Part shown: one piece after another, positions 46,521 to 57,106 of the stretch | Position numbering within the stretch: position 1 is the first letter of the stretch | How the letters are laid out: each line of letters starts with the position of its first letter | Assembly: GCF_010093535.1 (NCBI RefSeq) | Contig: NW_022985170.1 | Coordinates: 1,314,796-1,378,795, forward strand | Direction of reading: 5' to 3' | Origin: Lindgomyces ingoldianus | Lineage: Eukaryota > Ascomycota > Dothideomycetes > Pleosporales > Lindgomycetaceae | Length of the DNA stretch: 64,000 bases | Made by a program: the position numbers and the translations under genes | Notes under the pieces: generated by a model | Databases searched by the model: none | Told to the model about the DNA's origin: nothing | Seen by the model: only the letters and a program-made list of their open reading frames with translations

Positions 46521-47239
46521 AAGAACTGCCCGGAGATTGCGAGATTTCAGGACTGGAAAGAGATCTACCTATTTATTTGGCCTGGGCGTCTCCCTTTTGC
46601 TGACTAGTCTACCTGGTATGTCCACGGGCTGTTGTCAGAGATTACAGGCTACTATCATTGCTGCACAATCGGACAGAAGTCACCCGCCCCACTTGTAATC
46701 CGCCTCTTTACCTCTCTTGAAGCTTTCCTCGAAGCCACCTTGATCTCTTCCATTTATCTAGCGCTAATCCAGAGCGATGGTGCAGGTTCAAGCACTGCGG
46801 TCAGACTTCAATGACTACTGACGGACTCTTACAAGCTTAGCCAAGGGGAAGAAATGCTCAGGTAATCTTTAGCTTTGGAAGACTGGATCCAACTCCGTCT
46901 TTATTGATATGTATGACCTTCATTATGCTTTTAAATGTCTTGAGTCCAAGGACTATATGCCAAATTCTGATCCTCAAGTGACCTAGTGACCGGATAGGTG
47001 TCCCTCATGCCATATCTTTCCTCCACACCGCGCGCCTGGATATTCACTCTACCAGCGCCACGCAGGGGAAAAGCGGTACTCTCCGCCATAGCATCCAACG
47101 CATTTTTTTGCTGTATCTCTAGGGCATCAAAAGGACATTGTTGGACTGGATCAGCAGGAAGCTCCTGCATTTCACCCACCATCGTTACCGGAAGTCCATC
47201 CAGTTCGGGCTTGTGCCAGAAATCTTCCCCACTTTCGGT

Positions 47240-48273
47240 CAGAGTTGGCAACAATCAAGTCAATCAAGTCGGGGTGAATTGCTTGATTGATTGACGGATC
47301 TGGCACGTTTTGATTGACTTGATTGACTTGATGGCACAAATGAGGCTTGACTTGATTGACTTGATTGACTTGATTGATAGATTACGTAGTGAATCAACCG
47401 CCGTATATCTCGTAGATGGTCTCCAGGTCTTCGGGAGAGATGGCGTCACTACGTGGACTTTTTGCTAACTTTGTAGGCTTCAAGCCAAGGCGCTTCCAAC
47501 TACGTAGGCTTTGTAGGGCGGAGAGGAGGTCTGCCTTCATGCGGAGACGCCTCGTCTCCAGCAAATCACCCAGCTCGGAGAAGGTCCTCTCACAATCAGT
47601 GGCCGCCGCAGGGATGCTGAGGATCGTAAGGGCGAAGCGCGATAAGACGGGGTACTCGTCAGCCTTCCCCATCCAGTACAGAATCGGGTTGCGCGCAAAC
47701 AGGGACTCCTCTGGTACAGGTGACTCGATTATCCAGCGCTCGAACTCATCGCGGCGATAGGTTGGGCGGGCGTCGTCACCTTGTAGGGCAGCTCTCATAA
47801 AATCTGACCGGCTCCCAGCTAGCCCTGTACGTGCCTTCTTCGGCGGAGGCTCTGGAGTACTGACGGGAGAGGCGGCGTCTTTAAACTCTGCCCACAAGCG
47901 TTGAAAGCCAAGGTGGCAGTCGTCTAGCCAGCCTTTGTATACGTGGTAGAGGCAGGTAAGTTGGTGGGCGGTAGAAGTTGAGGAATTTCAGATATATGGC
48001 GCTAAGCCTAGTTAGGCAACTATCACGACTCTAAAGTCCCTTAAAGCCGAGCTGCCTCATACTATATTCACTACTCCCGCACACTAAAGGATCCTGTATC
48101 CCCCAGTAAACCTAAGATCCTAGGGATTCAAGTCTGTCAATCAAGTCAATCAAGCAGGCACGATTTGCTTGATTGACTTGGTAAATTTCGCCTGGCTGAT
48201 TGACTTGATTGACGGCTATCAATCAAGTCAATCAAGTCAAGTTATCAAGTCGACTTGATTGTTGCCAACTCTA
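47240..48273 (-). mobile_element. Non-autonomous hAT DNA transposon with 8-bp target duplication
   Basis: The element is 1,034 bp. Terminal inverted repeats of 21 bp (47241-47261 and 48252-48272) match perfectly, starting AGAGTTGGCAAC. The duplicated target CTTTCGGT lies at 47232-47239 and 48274-48281. The 8-bp duplication and the CAGAG-type end are hallmarks of the hAT superfamily. Subterminal zones (47250-47395 and 48135-48265) are packed with CAATCAAGT/ACTTGATTG repeats in both directions, probably transposase-binding sites. It carries only the C-terminal part of a transposase. It lacks the RIP signature and is probably a fairly recent insertion. Confidence 0.9.
47394..47950 (-). pseudogene. 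hAT transposase C-terminal fragment (dimerisation domain)
   Basis: The open stretch ends at 47394 and encodes about 180 residues without an ATG start near its beginning. It contains NPILYWMGK, FALTILSIPAAATDCERTFS and RRLRMKADLLSALQSLRSW, the conserved hAT dimerisation region (usually near the C-terminus of a protein of 600 residues or more). The catalytic DDE core and the zinc finger are absent, so the fragment cannot act as a transposase. Confidence 0.85.
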
Positions 48274-48610
48274 CTTTCGGTATTCTCTTTCAGTGTTTTT
48301 CGTTGAACTCCGCGACTAAGAGTGAAAGCGAAGATTGCGATGAGCAGCACTCCGAGTATTGTGCCTATTTCGATGCCGCTATTGCTCCTGATGATAGAAC
48401 GGGCTTGCTAGATAGAGCATAGCTCAGCGTGCTTATAAGTGATGCTATTGTTGCTATCCGCGTCGGAGGGTTATCGAAAATTGTAATCACGGCAGTGACG
48501 ACAATTACTGAAGGGGTTTCACCAAGGGCCAAGGCGCTCCGTGAAATGAAGGATGATATAATATAAGTTGAGGGAGGTCTTGAGATGGGCCACAGGGCTG
48601 AGGTTGACAA

Positions 48611-49418
48611 TAGCTTTACTAGTTAGCGATATCCTACATAGTTCATCCTTCAGCAGTCTTACAGGAAGGGAAGTCAGTAGGGGCCGCCGTTATGAGTAGG
48701 TTGCCTTTGTGAGCAAATAGCTATGCTAACGGCCGCAAGTAGCGAGATGAAGAAAATCGTGGTAGTGGTGATAGCAGAGAATGCTAGTCATCGGTGCGGT
48801 GCATGCACCTTTTTTTTCGAAGTGCAAAGGTCCGTGTTACAGGGTGGCATGACCTATGTCGGGGATTTGTGTAAATGGGAAGAGGAATTGAACTTAAACT
48901 AAGTACACTTACGCAATGTTTAACGTTTAGAGGATGTTAAGAGACGAAAAGAAGATCAAGCTGTGGAGTTGAATCAAGCGCCTTCGTATCATCAGCCTGT
49001 GCATCAAACATGCAGTCTCGGCATTGCAGATGCGCGATTGTAGCCCTGTCGCCTAATTGCAGCGGGCATAAAAATATATTCGAATTTCATTGGGGGAGTT
49101 GTGGTAGTTGGGCTGCGTGCGAGTGAACCTGTGCCACGAAAGACATGAACACGTCAGAAATTTAAAGCCGAAGGAGTTATCATGATGCGCTAACATTGAG
49201 TCTGGATAGGAGACGTACGAGGAGCGCAAATATTGATGAGTTCCCATTCTTATATTATCTACACGATTGGTCCTTGATATTGATGACCAACTTGTCCAGA
49301 AATGCGCAAGCAGAAGCGCAGATCTATAATTATTCTCAATTAGGGTATTTCAAGTATCACCTGTCTCTTTAGCCTAGTTGTTCGGCCTACCATGCGGGTC
49401 CTCGAAGGAACTTCGCAT
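48611..49418. other. Intergenic, nothing recognised
   Basis: This stretch lies between two members of the surface-protein array. No complete gene or repeat is visible; it should contain the missing upstream part of the hAT-disrupted copy. Confidence 0.4.
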
Positions 49419-50152
49419 TCAATTTATTCCAAGAGTACTCTTTCTCTCAATATTCTTCCTGACATCCTCGTTCTCAAAGGCATAATACCGAGAAGACCTT
49501 GGCCTCTCCCCTCCCACCTTGACCATTGACACCCGGGGACTCTCAACCTCCCACTCTCGAATAGGAAGTCCTTGTGGAGCCATATCCCGAGACATCTCAT
49601 ACTTCGAGTTTGTCACGTGTACCGCTTTTGCCTGTGCAACGGTTGCCGAGTATAGCGCCTCGTATCCACCATGCTCCGATTTGCGTTCATGTGGTTGGGG
49701 GTACCGGTTCTGACGTCGATACCGAAGGCTGAAACAAACAGCTACGGCGGCGACGAGTAATACCCCGACAATCGTTCCGATCACGATACCAGCTATTATT
49801 CCCGGAGAAAGATTGGAATGTGCCACTGGCCTTTGGGACTCGAGTATTGAACCCGGTGGTGAATTTGCGGATGTTGAAGGCGTTGGAGTGGATGTCGCGG
49901 TCAAAAATTCTATGGGCGTTGTTGAGATGTCGCTGCTGGATATGAGAGAGACATCCGCGGACTTCAATGATGAAGTTGTTTGTGTTGGCGAGGATTGGAT
50001 ACTCGGGAAAAATGTCTCGATTTGTTGAGTGGGCGTGGTTGTGCTGGAGAACGAGGATGGTGCTAGTGTACTTTCAATGTTCCTGCGTGTGGAAACTCGT
50101 GACGAAGCGCTACCGCGTCCTTGAGTGGTGGTAGCAGTTGTAGCGGGTAAGT
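49419..50152 (-). CDS. Single-pass surface protein, array member 1 (N-terminal exon not found)
   Basis: This 3' exon encodes about 243 residues: a Ser/Thr/Pro-rich stalk, a membrane helix (GIIAGIVIGTIVGVLLVAAV) followed by Arg-rich RYRRQNRY, and a cytosolic tail. It is preceded at 50153-50154 by a CTAG acceptor, so an upstream exon is expected. I could not find a convincing start or signal peptide in 50155-50460, and no ATG lies in the open frame before the helix. It is therefore either a gene with a distant first exon or a truncated copy. It belongs to the same-strand array at 46.9-54.7 kb; its tail lacks the PELDG motif seen in the others. Confidence 0.5.
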
Positions 50153-50579
50153 CTAGGAAGATCAGTAACTTCGACCTAGGAAAGGGTAGGGACCGAACCA
50201 GCTCTTTTTGAAGACATCGTCTCTATACCTTAACCAAATGGTAAAAGGGCGATGTGTGTGAAGAGGACATGCTAAAGACACAGTAAAACAATATGAAGGC
50301 CAGAATGCATCTATGATGGGGGCCAGTCTCCGTTTCCAAGAATTGGAGGCTGTGCCGTACCTATGTCCGGAATGGATCCTTCGCTGAACATCTACGGATG
50401 ATGAAATTCGCTGATTGGCCAATTGTCCGGAACCCCTTCGTTTCATAGTCGCAACCATGTTTGCTCACATGGTCAAAAATGCACACAAGCTCGAATGCGC
50501 CACACACGTGACCATGTTCCCAACTAATTTCGCAGGATTCAGGATTCGAAACACTGCGACCATAAAGTCCGGTAGACCC

Positions 50580-51290
50580 CTAGTCCATCTCCGCTGGCAC
50601 AAAATCTCCCGGAAGTTCATGGGCGTCCTCCAACGCAATCTCCGATTTCGAATCCAACTCGCTTGGCCACATCTGGAAGATTGGTTTCCCGTCAAGCTCT
50701 GCTTTTGAGATGCGCAAACCCAACTCAGAATTATTACCTAATATTTGCGTTCGAAAACGAATGCCGAGAAAGAAAGCAGAAAGAGATAAAGCCGCAGCTC
50801 CCAGGATTGCTCCAATCGCGATACCTGCTTTGGCCCCTGCGCTAAGACTCGATTTGGAGGATTTTTTTGAAAACGGTAATGGGATTGACGTCTCTGAGGT
50901 TTGTGATAATGGTGAAGATGACGACACAAAAGAGGACATGGAGTGACTGAGTGTGAACAGGGTTGGTCCAGTCAGCGTGGGTGTGGCTGACTCTGTCGAC
51001 ATTACCATAGAGGGAGAGGATGCCTGCGCTGAGGATTGTAATAGGGGCGAGGGAATGTATCGTGGAAGTGATTCAAATGCTGGCGTTGAAATTTGACCTG
51101 ATGTTGACGTTGCCAAAACTGATGTCAATGTCGATGTTCGCTCTAAGCTACGATATTCGACATCCGGCTCTATGACAATCCTTGTGGAGAACGGCCTGTT
51201 GTCGGTCAAAGTAATAGCAATGACCTCTGCGCCCTGCGCAGCTGCTATGAACCCCAGAACGAAGAGTTGGAAATTGTAATTAAGAAGCAT
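50580..51290 (-). CDS. Single-pass surface protein, array member 2
   Basis: This single exon encodes 236 residues. I start at the ATG at 51290, because the 20 residues that could precede it begin with GTG and the predicted signal peptide starts at this Met (MLLNYNFQLFVLGFIAAA). A Ser/Thr-rich stalk (about 45-150) leads to a membrane helix (AGIAIGAILGAAALSLSAFF, about 155-175) and a tail with ISKAELDGKP and ending AEMD, matching the tails of members 3 and 4. Unlike those, the folded Kre9/Knh1-like N-terminal domain is reduced to a short segment, so this is a shortened paralog. Function inferred only as a cell-surface or cell-wall protein. Confidence 0.7.
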   Translation of the reverse strand: MLLNYNFQLFVLGFIAAAQGAEVIAITLTDNRPFSTRIVIEPDVEYRSLERTSTLTSVLATSTSGQISTPAFESLPRYIPSPLLQSSAQASSPSMVMSTESATPTLTGPTLFTLSHSMSSFVSSSSPLSQTSETSIPLPFSKKSSKSSLSAGAKAGIAIGAILGAAALSLSAFFLGIRFRTQILGNNSELGLRISKAELDGKPIFQMWPSELDSKSEIALEDAHELPGDFVPAEMD

Positions 51291-51792
51291 AATAAGTATA
51301 AGCTCAAGTGCAATGAGAGATCGCGAGAAGAGGATTGAAGAAAACTCCACAGGCCTAGGAAAATGCCATTAAGTTTTAGAAGCAGCTAAGTCGTCCTATA
51401 TTTCGATTAAATGTCGCAAGTGACGCTATGGCAAAAATAGATAGAATTGTGGCTTAAGAACTTGTTGTGTATGATGGCGCTTGATGATTGGGTGTGCCGC
51501 CCTCTTGTTGTAGGCATAACAGCGCGTCGAGATGCATTTTTCGAAACACCAGGGCCTAAAACCGATGGGGCTAAAATACAGCGGACCGCAACAGCAAATC
51601 GTCCAATCCTTTGAGGTGAGAATTTCGGCATGCACTCTTTCCGGAGGATTGACAAGAGTTACAACACGTTTGATAAGCTTGTTGTAGAGGTCAAGGCTGT
51701 TGCGAGCGGCTGGAGCATTTCTCGATTTACTCCGCGACGTACCATCGTTTGATTCCTCCTCGTAGCACTTTAATAAATTGGGTATTGATATT
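51291..51792. other. Intergenic spacer within the surface-protein array
   Basis: This contains the promoter of array member 2 and the 3' region of member 3. Nothing further is recognised. Confidence 0.45.
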
Positions 51793-52881
51793 CTAGAGAG
51801 GCGAAATGGGGCTGAGAGGAGCCAAAGCCGTTTGCGAATATGAGGCTTTGTGACCTGTGTCTCGTGCGGAAGGGCTTTCTAAATCCAAGGCTCTGTTTCC
51901 AAAGATTGAGTCAATTAGACCTAGAGCCTCGATGATGGTGCTGTTCGTGTATGCGCTTTGACGGCCTATCTCCGCTGGTGATTCCACAACTGGAAGTTCT
52001 TGAGGTTCGTTTGATGAACCGGGTCCATCTGCTGGGAGTTCAACTGGTTCATTGATGGGCTTCCCATCTAGTTCAGGCTTGGGTTCATACAGCCGTGAGA
52101 TCTTTTTCATTGTAGTAGACACCTGTTTGAATTTCATTCCGAAGAAGAAAGCAATGGTTGCCAAAATTAGCGCCCCGGAGACTGCGCCAATAGCAACGCC
52201 TACTTTAACTTTCGTGCTTAGGGCCGAGTTGACGCTTAGAGAATTGCTCTGAGATGTCGTTGGGGAAGAAGGGCTGTTTAGCCACGATTGTGAAGGCTGA
52301 GCGCTAGTGAGCACCATTGCCGGTGTTTCTCTTGTGAACAAGGTAGTTGGCATCAATGAAGGACTATTCAAATTGGCGTTGACCGCCGTGGATGTCGTGA
52401 GGGAACCAGAGGACCCGCCTGCTGTTTGGGGCGATATCGTTTGTGTGAACATCGCGGAATCATCGATTGACCCGGTTGGCACTATTGTGACGCCGAATAG
52501 GACACCTGCCGAAATTTCTTCCCCTTGACGAAGGCCGATATGATAACCATCTCCAGGAGTTAGCAGTTCATTCACATGCCATGCAAACTGTCCCCCAGTA
52601 GCATTGGAAGTCAATATTGTCCGGCCGCCCGATTCTGGGTCAATTAATGCAATTGAGGTCTTCTGTCATATGAATACAAGTTAGGAAAGAGAATAAAGAC
52701 GGGAAAATATATGGTCAGACCGCGGAGCACGTACCTGATCGTCTGCTGGGGCATAAGTTAAAGTGTAGGTCTTTCCCAGCTCAAATATCCGCAGTGTATT
52801 TGTTAGGATCAATCCTCGCGTAGGCTCAATAATAATAGTACACGCTGAAATTGGGAGCCATAATATTTTGAGCACAAGCAT
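51793..52881 (-). CDS. Kre9/Knh1-like ectodomain single-pass protein, array member 3
   Basis: The exons are 52881-52735 and 52662-51793, giving 338 residues. The 72-nt intron has a GTACGT donor, CCTAAC and a GACAG end. The short signal peptide MLVLKILWLPISAC is followed by a small beta domain: FELGKTYTLTYAPAD, then SIALID, then SNATGGQFAW and GDGYHIGLRQG, the order of strands seen in the Kre9/Knh1 domain of fungal cell-wall proteins. A Ser/Thr-rich stalk (about 125-200), a membrane helix (VKVGVAIGAVSGALILATIAFF) and a tail with KPELDGKPINEP follow. Kre9/Knh1 proteins are linked to beta-1,6-glucan assembly, but here the domain is a membrane-anchored module of unknown ligand. It shares architecture with its neighbours, so local duplication is likely. 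Confidence 0.75.
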
Positions 52882-53374
52882 ATTGAGAGGGCCGGTCGAG
52901 AGAACAAGAGAAAGACATCAAGATAGAGTTTGGAGGGGTTGAGACTGGAGGAGGGGTGTAGAATTAACCCGATAGCCTGAATCCTAGATGCGATATAGAG
53001 CGTCACTTTATGAGGAATGCACAATTGTCCGATGCTTTATATAGCAATGATGCAGAATTGTCGGACTTGGCGTCTTCTGTTGTCGTCGCAGTTAATGATT
53101 GGTTTCTAGCCTCGCCAAACCTAGCTATAATGATAGCTGCAAGGCAACGCCGCAACGCCGCATGTTTGCGAAACGCTTACTCGCAATTAAAGGACCAGGT
53201 ACTTCAAGGAATGCGGGGGGGTGGCACAACAAAGTACTCGGCTTTGTAGCTCTGAAAGGATAAACCGCGAGTTGGGAGGCTTTCTAGTGGAGCACTTCCA
53301 TCCCACAATGTTTTTTTCCACAAGAAAAAGTTATCTTTATCGAATGAGTTGGAGAAATTTCAGGAGGGTATTTA
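52882..53374. other. Intergenic spacer within the surface-protein array
   Basis: This contains the promoter of array member 3 and the 3' region of member 4. No gene is recognised. Confidence 0.45.
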
Positions 53375-54681
53375 CTATGCCCACGGGTTCTGCGTCAATC
53401 GTGGATCTTCGAACGGTTTTGTTTCCTTAACTTCCGGTTGCTCGTTCTCAAGAGAAAGTACCGTGGCCTCGCTTGTATCGACAGAAACAAGAAGCTCCTG
53501 TGGCGAAGACGTACTGGGTTGAACATCCATCTCGGCTCGCACCGCCTCGCCGTCCATTTCTGCAGGGGTTGAAGAGAGACGCTGAGGTAGTGTATCAACC
53601 AACTCCGGTCGAACTAGGGCTCGATCTGGTGCCCCGTTCATTTCCGCCCTCCCAAGGAGTATTGGCGCTTGTGTCTCGCTTCCATCAATCTCAGGTCGAT
53701 CGTCCCCAATCTTCATCTCCTTTCCGTCAATTTCTGGCATGCCTACAATATCCCCTGATTCTTGGTTCCTGGGCCCTGATGCCTTTCGCCGGAATGATGC
53801 TCTGAGGAAAAATGCGGCGAGCGCAAGAATCAGTCCTCCAATGGCTGCACCAATACCTATCCCAATCTTTGTGCCTATTGGTAAACTCTGAGTGGTGGAT
53901 CCCGTCGCAGAAAATCGCGTCGACGTTGTAGTAGTCGCAACCGTTTCTAAGGCAAAGGTAGATGACTCGCCCTTTTTTGTTGAAGTACTACCAGCATATT
54001 TCTCAGACGTGATGGCTGAGGTTGCCGAAGTGGCCGTGGCTTGTGCGCTTTTGGTCCCTGCGGAGGCAGGGCTCAAGGAGGAGGGGATTGGAGCACTTGT
54101 TGATGTTGGAGTCTCTGGAGACGTGGAAGCGCTGTTCTGAGGACTACTCGGACGGGTACTCGGAGGGTTACTAGAAGGAGGTAGAGAGCTTATAGCGGCT
54201 GACGAAGATGGGCTGTCATTCGAGCCTGTGACTTTAATAAGGCCAGAAAAATTAAGGTCGCTGTTGCCTTGCCGAATTTCTAATGCGTAATCTTCGCCAT
54301 TAGGAAGCGAACTGTCCACCGTCCACCGAAATATACCACCAGTGGCGCTAGCTTTGTGAAAGTTAGGGACATTCTTCAGACAGCTGGGGTTTTATGGCGT
54401 ACTAGTGAGAGTTCCGACGGTCCCAAGTGAGTTCGGGTCACCCTGTCTTAGGATAAATGTAGTAGGCTTACAGGACTTATTAGCTTAAACACGAAGGAAA
54501 GGTCGGGCTGGTGCATAGTTACAGAATTGCCTCCAGGGCTGTAACGGACTTCATAAGTCTTGCCAACCTCAACTGTACTTGGGTAGCTATCGAACATCAA
54601 ACCATTGACTATGTTGGAGAATCCCGCGCAGATGAGAAGTAGACATTTTGGGATTTGGGAAAACAGATATACAGGTCGCAT
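53375..54681 (-). CDS. Kre9/Knh1-like ectodomain single-pass protein, array member 4
   Basis: The proposed exons are 54681-54472, 54442-54403 and 54351-53375, giving 408 residues. The signal peptide spans about residues 1-27. The Kre9/Knh1-like domain reads VEVGKTYEVRYSPGG, FVFKLISP, GDPNSLGTVGTL, SATGGIFRWTVDSSLP and EDYALEIRQG, which is the clearest example of the domain in the array. A long Ser/Thr stalk, a membrane helix (IGIGIGAAIGGLILALAAFF) and a tail with three related motifs (PEIDG, PEIDG, AEMNG) follow. Intron 2 (51 nt, GTACGC, CCTAAC, AAAG) is ordinary. Intron 1 would be only 29 nt (GTAAGC to ACAG), exceptionally short, but removing it is required to keep the frame and restores the domain. 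If that is not spliced, the gene is broken. Confidence 0.68.
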
Positions 54682-55196
54682 GGCTGCAACAAAGTATCTA
54701 AGGAGCGACAGTGGGAGGTAATATTATGATAGAAGATGCGACCAAGGAAGTTTGAGCAGGCTAAAGGAAGAAACATATATCAGATAATGACCCTGCGGAG
54801 GCGCAATGCAACAGCAGATTGAACGGTCCTCTTTGGGCGAGCTTTGAATTCAGATTGCATCCTATTGGACACAAGGCTATCTCTTCAACCTCAGGTTCGC
54901 CAAATTGGAGAGTAGGTGTGTGGTGGAGCGTACGCCTCAATAAGCCTAATATAGGTCTGTGCGCAAATGGCGTTCCACAATGGGTTCTGAAATCCCATTC
55001 TTCGATGCAGAAGTCTATTCGGCAGGGTCGCAACCTACTCGCCCCACGCGCCAAGGTGAGGGTCCCCTTGGCCCTCCCGGGTTTAACTAGAAAACTAGGT
55101 TTAACACAAAAAATTGCGTAATTTTCTTAACACCACCTTTCTAACCTCTACTTTTTAACCTCTATGCTATATGCTTATATAAAATAGCCTATTTTA
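54682..55196. other. Intergenic, nothing recognised
   Basis: This runs upstream of array member 4 to the solo LTR. The last 100 bp before 55196 is AT-rich and may be older transposon debris. Confidence 0.4.
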
Positions 55197-55478
55197 TGTA
55201 ACGATTTGCATGAATGGTTCCATTTCAAAGTTACCTCACAAACCTATATCCGAAGGTTCCGCGTATCTGCCCCGACCCTGCCACCTGCGCTACCCCTATC
55301 TCCAAGTATCTAGTCGCACCTCTCCCCTTAGCTAGCTTAGTAGTTTTCTGATATCCTTTTGTACGAGGCCCATAGGTGTCAATCGAATTCCCAGGTTTCT
55401 GAGTCCCCACGCACTCCCATATGCCTCTGAGTGGATTCACACCGCATTCGGACCTATTGTCTTGCCTGCGCCGTTACA
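55197..55478 (+). repeat. Solo LTR of the D family
   Basis: 282 bp from TGTAACGATTTG to GCGCCGTTACA with a perfect 5-bp TSD TTTTA (55192-55196 and 55479-55483). It matches the D LTRs at 3669, 24877, 26595 and 27651 but keeps high GC and CpG, so it has largely escaped RIP. It most likely formed by recombination between the two LTRs of a former D element. Confidence 0.88.
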
Positions 55479-55505
55479 TTTTAGCTCTTATAAGAACACT
55501 GAGAC

Positions 55506-55552
55506 TGTCCATACGCAGCAGCAGCGTTACGGTCTGGATACTAGTTATCGCG
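55506..55552 (+). repeat. Fragment of a Copia A-type LTR start
   Basis: The 47 bp starting TGTCCATACGCAGCAGCAGC match the first 47 bp of the element A LTR at 5851, then similarity stops. It lies 27 bp after the solo LTR. Confidence 0.6.
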
Positions 55553-56498
55553 CGGTAGCGGATGGTAAGGGACTTAAGCCTCTAGTCGTTTGTCGTTGTT
55601 GTCAAGGATGTCGAAGGGTCTAAAGCTTGGCGTCGGCATTGGAGCACTAAAAGAAATGGAAGCGTCAACTGGGAAAGGGAAAGCGACAAGAGATGACGAT
55701 TCTGATGGTAAGGATGAATCAAGTACCTTCCCAGTAGATTAAATGATTGTCCATAAAAAGTAGACAATCTGAACTGGCATTTGACTGGGTGATTAGCTGA
55801 TATTCTCCATCTAGTATGTCTGATCCAAAAGCTCTAGAGGCAAGAGGTATCTTCAGCACTAGCGATATCAGCCTAAGAATATATCGACAGCAGCAAGGAC
55901 ATCCTAGTAATGTTTTAGACTTGCTATGCGGGGTCCTTATCGAGCGACTCCATGGTAGGATCCCTTAGACCAATGTGAACTGAATAATGACAGAATGTCA
56001 GCTGGAACCTAACGCCTAAACTCCCAGAACATGGGCTCACTCGCCGCCCCACTCTCTGGGAAGATGGTTGTAGTAGGGAGGGAAAGTTTGACCAGCTAGT
56101 ACATTGCTTGTATATATGAAAAGGCCAACTCGGCCTGCTGAGGTTGTGTACACCAAGATTACAGTGATTATAGTTAGATATTGGATAATGCCATGAAAGG
56201 ATCGGGTGGTGGTCATAACAGACAAGAGCAGGAGTAGACCCCTTTCATAGTATGGCAAAGTGTTTCAGTGAAAAATGAAGAAGAAAGAAGGTCGTTTCTA
56301 AAGCGCACAAAGCTAAGTAGCTTTTCTGGAAGTTTCGTCAAGGTTGGAGATGGGCGATTCGTCAAGGCATTTCTAGGTTCGATTGTTGTGTTGTATCCTT
56401 GACCAGGGTTGTGAGACACGTAAATGTATCAACATTGCAGACCGCATCACCGCTCTAGTAGGCAGCGCGTTATCGGGCATTTTAGTGACCCTTCGGTT
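55553..56498. other. Intergenic, nothing recognised
   Basis: This runs from the LTR debris to the oligoribonuclease stop. Short open frames here start from non-ATG codons or lack similarity. Confidence 0.45.
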
Positions 56499-57106
56499 TC
56501 ATGAGTCTAACACGAAGAACGCCTTACGATAGAATCTGGCCTCCCGAATACTTTCCAAAATATCTTCTCGCGCCTCGTGTAACATCTTCTTCCTTGGCGC
56601 TTTATTTAGAATCTCGGTGGGGGCCCATCTTCTCGCAGCTTCCTTAATGCTACTAACGTCCAAAATCCGATAATGAAGATAATCAATGACAGGTTTGTAC
56701 GGCTGTTTGACCAGAAAAGACTTATCAGCATGGACTGAGTTTCCAGCTAATAGAGCGGTTCGGGCCTTTGGAACGTGTTTCTGGATGTATTGGAGTAATC
56801 CTGAGGCTGCCTCAGCCGGGGTGGTTGTGGAGGTGGTGCAAGCTATCGTCAATCCAGAGTTGGCGTGATGCTTCGTGCACCACTCCCCCATCCGACCAAG
56901 CTGCTCTTCGCTATGATGGATGACAACCTCAAAGCCAATGTCGTCGAGGATATTGAGATCGCTGTCAGTTATAAAGCATGCAATAGACATGATGGAGTCA
57001 TTTTCAGGGTCAAGCCCAGTCATCTGGATGAATTAGCAAGGACGACCAGCTGTATTGGGAACCCTACTTCGCAGTCTATCCAAGCAAGAGGGTCTTTTGA
57101 TGCCAT
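56499..57106 (-). CDS. Oligoribonuclease (DEDDh 3'-5' exoribonuclease)
   Basis: The exons are 57106-57068 and 57023-56499, giving 187 residues, the usual length. The 44-nt intron (GTAGGG donor, GCTAAT, CAG end) joins PLAWIDCE to MTGLDPE, recreating the WIDCEMTGLD motif that carries the first two catalytic acidic residues. The other acidic residues are in NSVHADKSFL and RILDVSS, and the catalytic His/Asp pair is in the HEAREDILESI segment. The enzyme degrades very short RNAs (2-5 nt) to mononucleotides; fungal and animal members act in the cytosol and mitochondria (yeast Rex2, human REXO2). No strong mitochondrial targeting peptide is seen. It is divergent from POL1 over a 277-bp promoter. Confidence 0.93.

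Larger units (their letters stand above)
46931..48610 (-). pseudogene. Kre9/Knh-array surface protein gene, disrupted by a hAT element
   Basis: The 3' part (46931-47239) encodes a cytosolic tail with HKPELDGLPV, matching the PELDG-type tails of the paralogs downstream. The 5' part (48274-48610) encodes a Ser/Thr-rich stalk and a membrane helix (GIEIGTILGVLLIAIFAF). The two parts lie on either side of the hAT insertion 47240-48273, and its duplicated target (CTTTCGGT) lies in the same codon phase on both sides, so they were one exon. In addition, the stalk and helix are in different frames, with a shift near 48390-48400. No signal peptide or N-terminal exon is recognised. The gene is dead. Confidence 0.7.

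Noticed and set aside
47416..47760. 114-codon plus-strand frame inside the hAT element
   Set aside because: It is antisense to the conserved transposase dimerisation region, which is read on the minus strand.
50155..50458. 98-codon frame as the N-terminal exon of array member 1
   Set aside because: It has no clean signal peptide at its start and does not resemble the N-termini of members 3 and 4; the join to 50152 could not be supported.
51291..51350. 20 extra residues upstream of array member 2
   Set aside because: The extended frame begins with GTG, and the signal peptide starts cleanly at the ATG at 51290.
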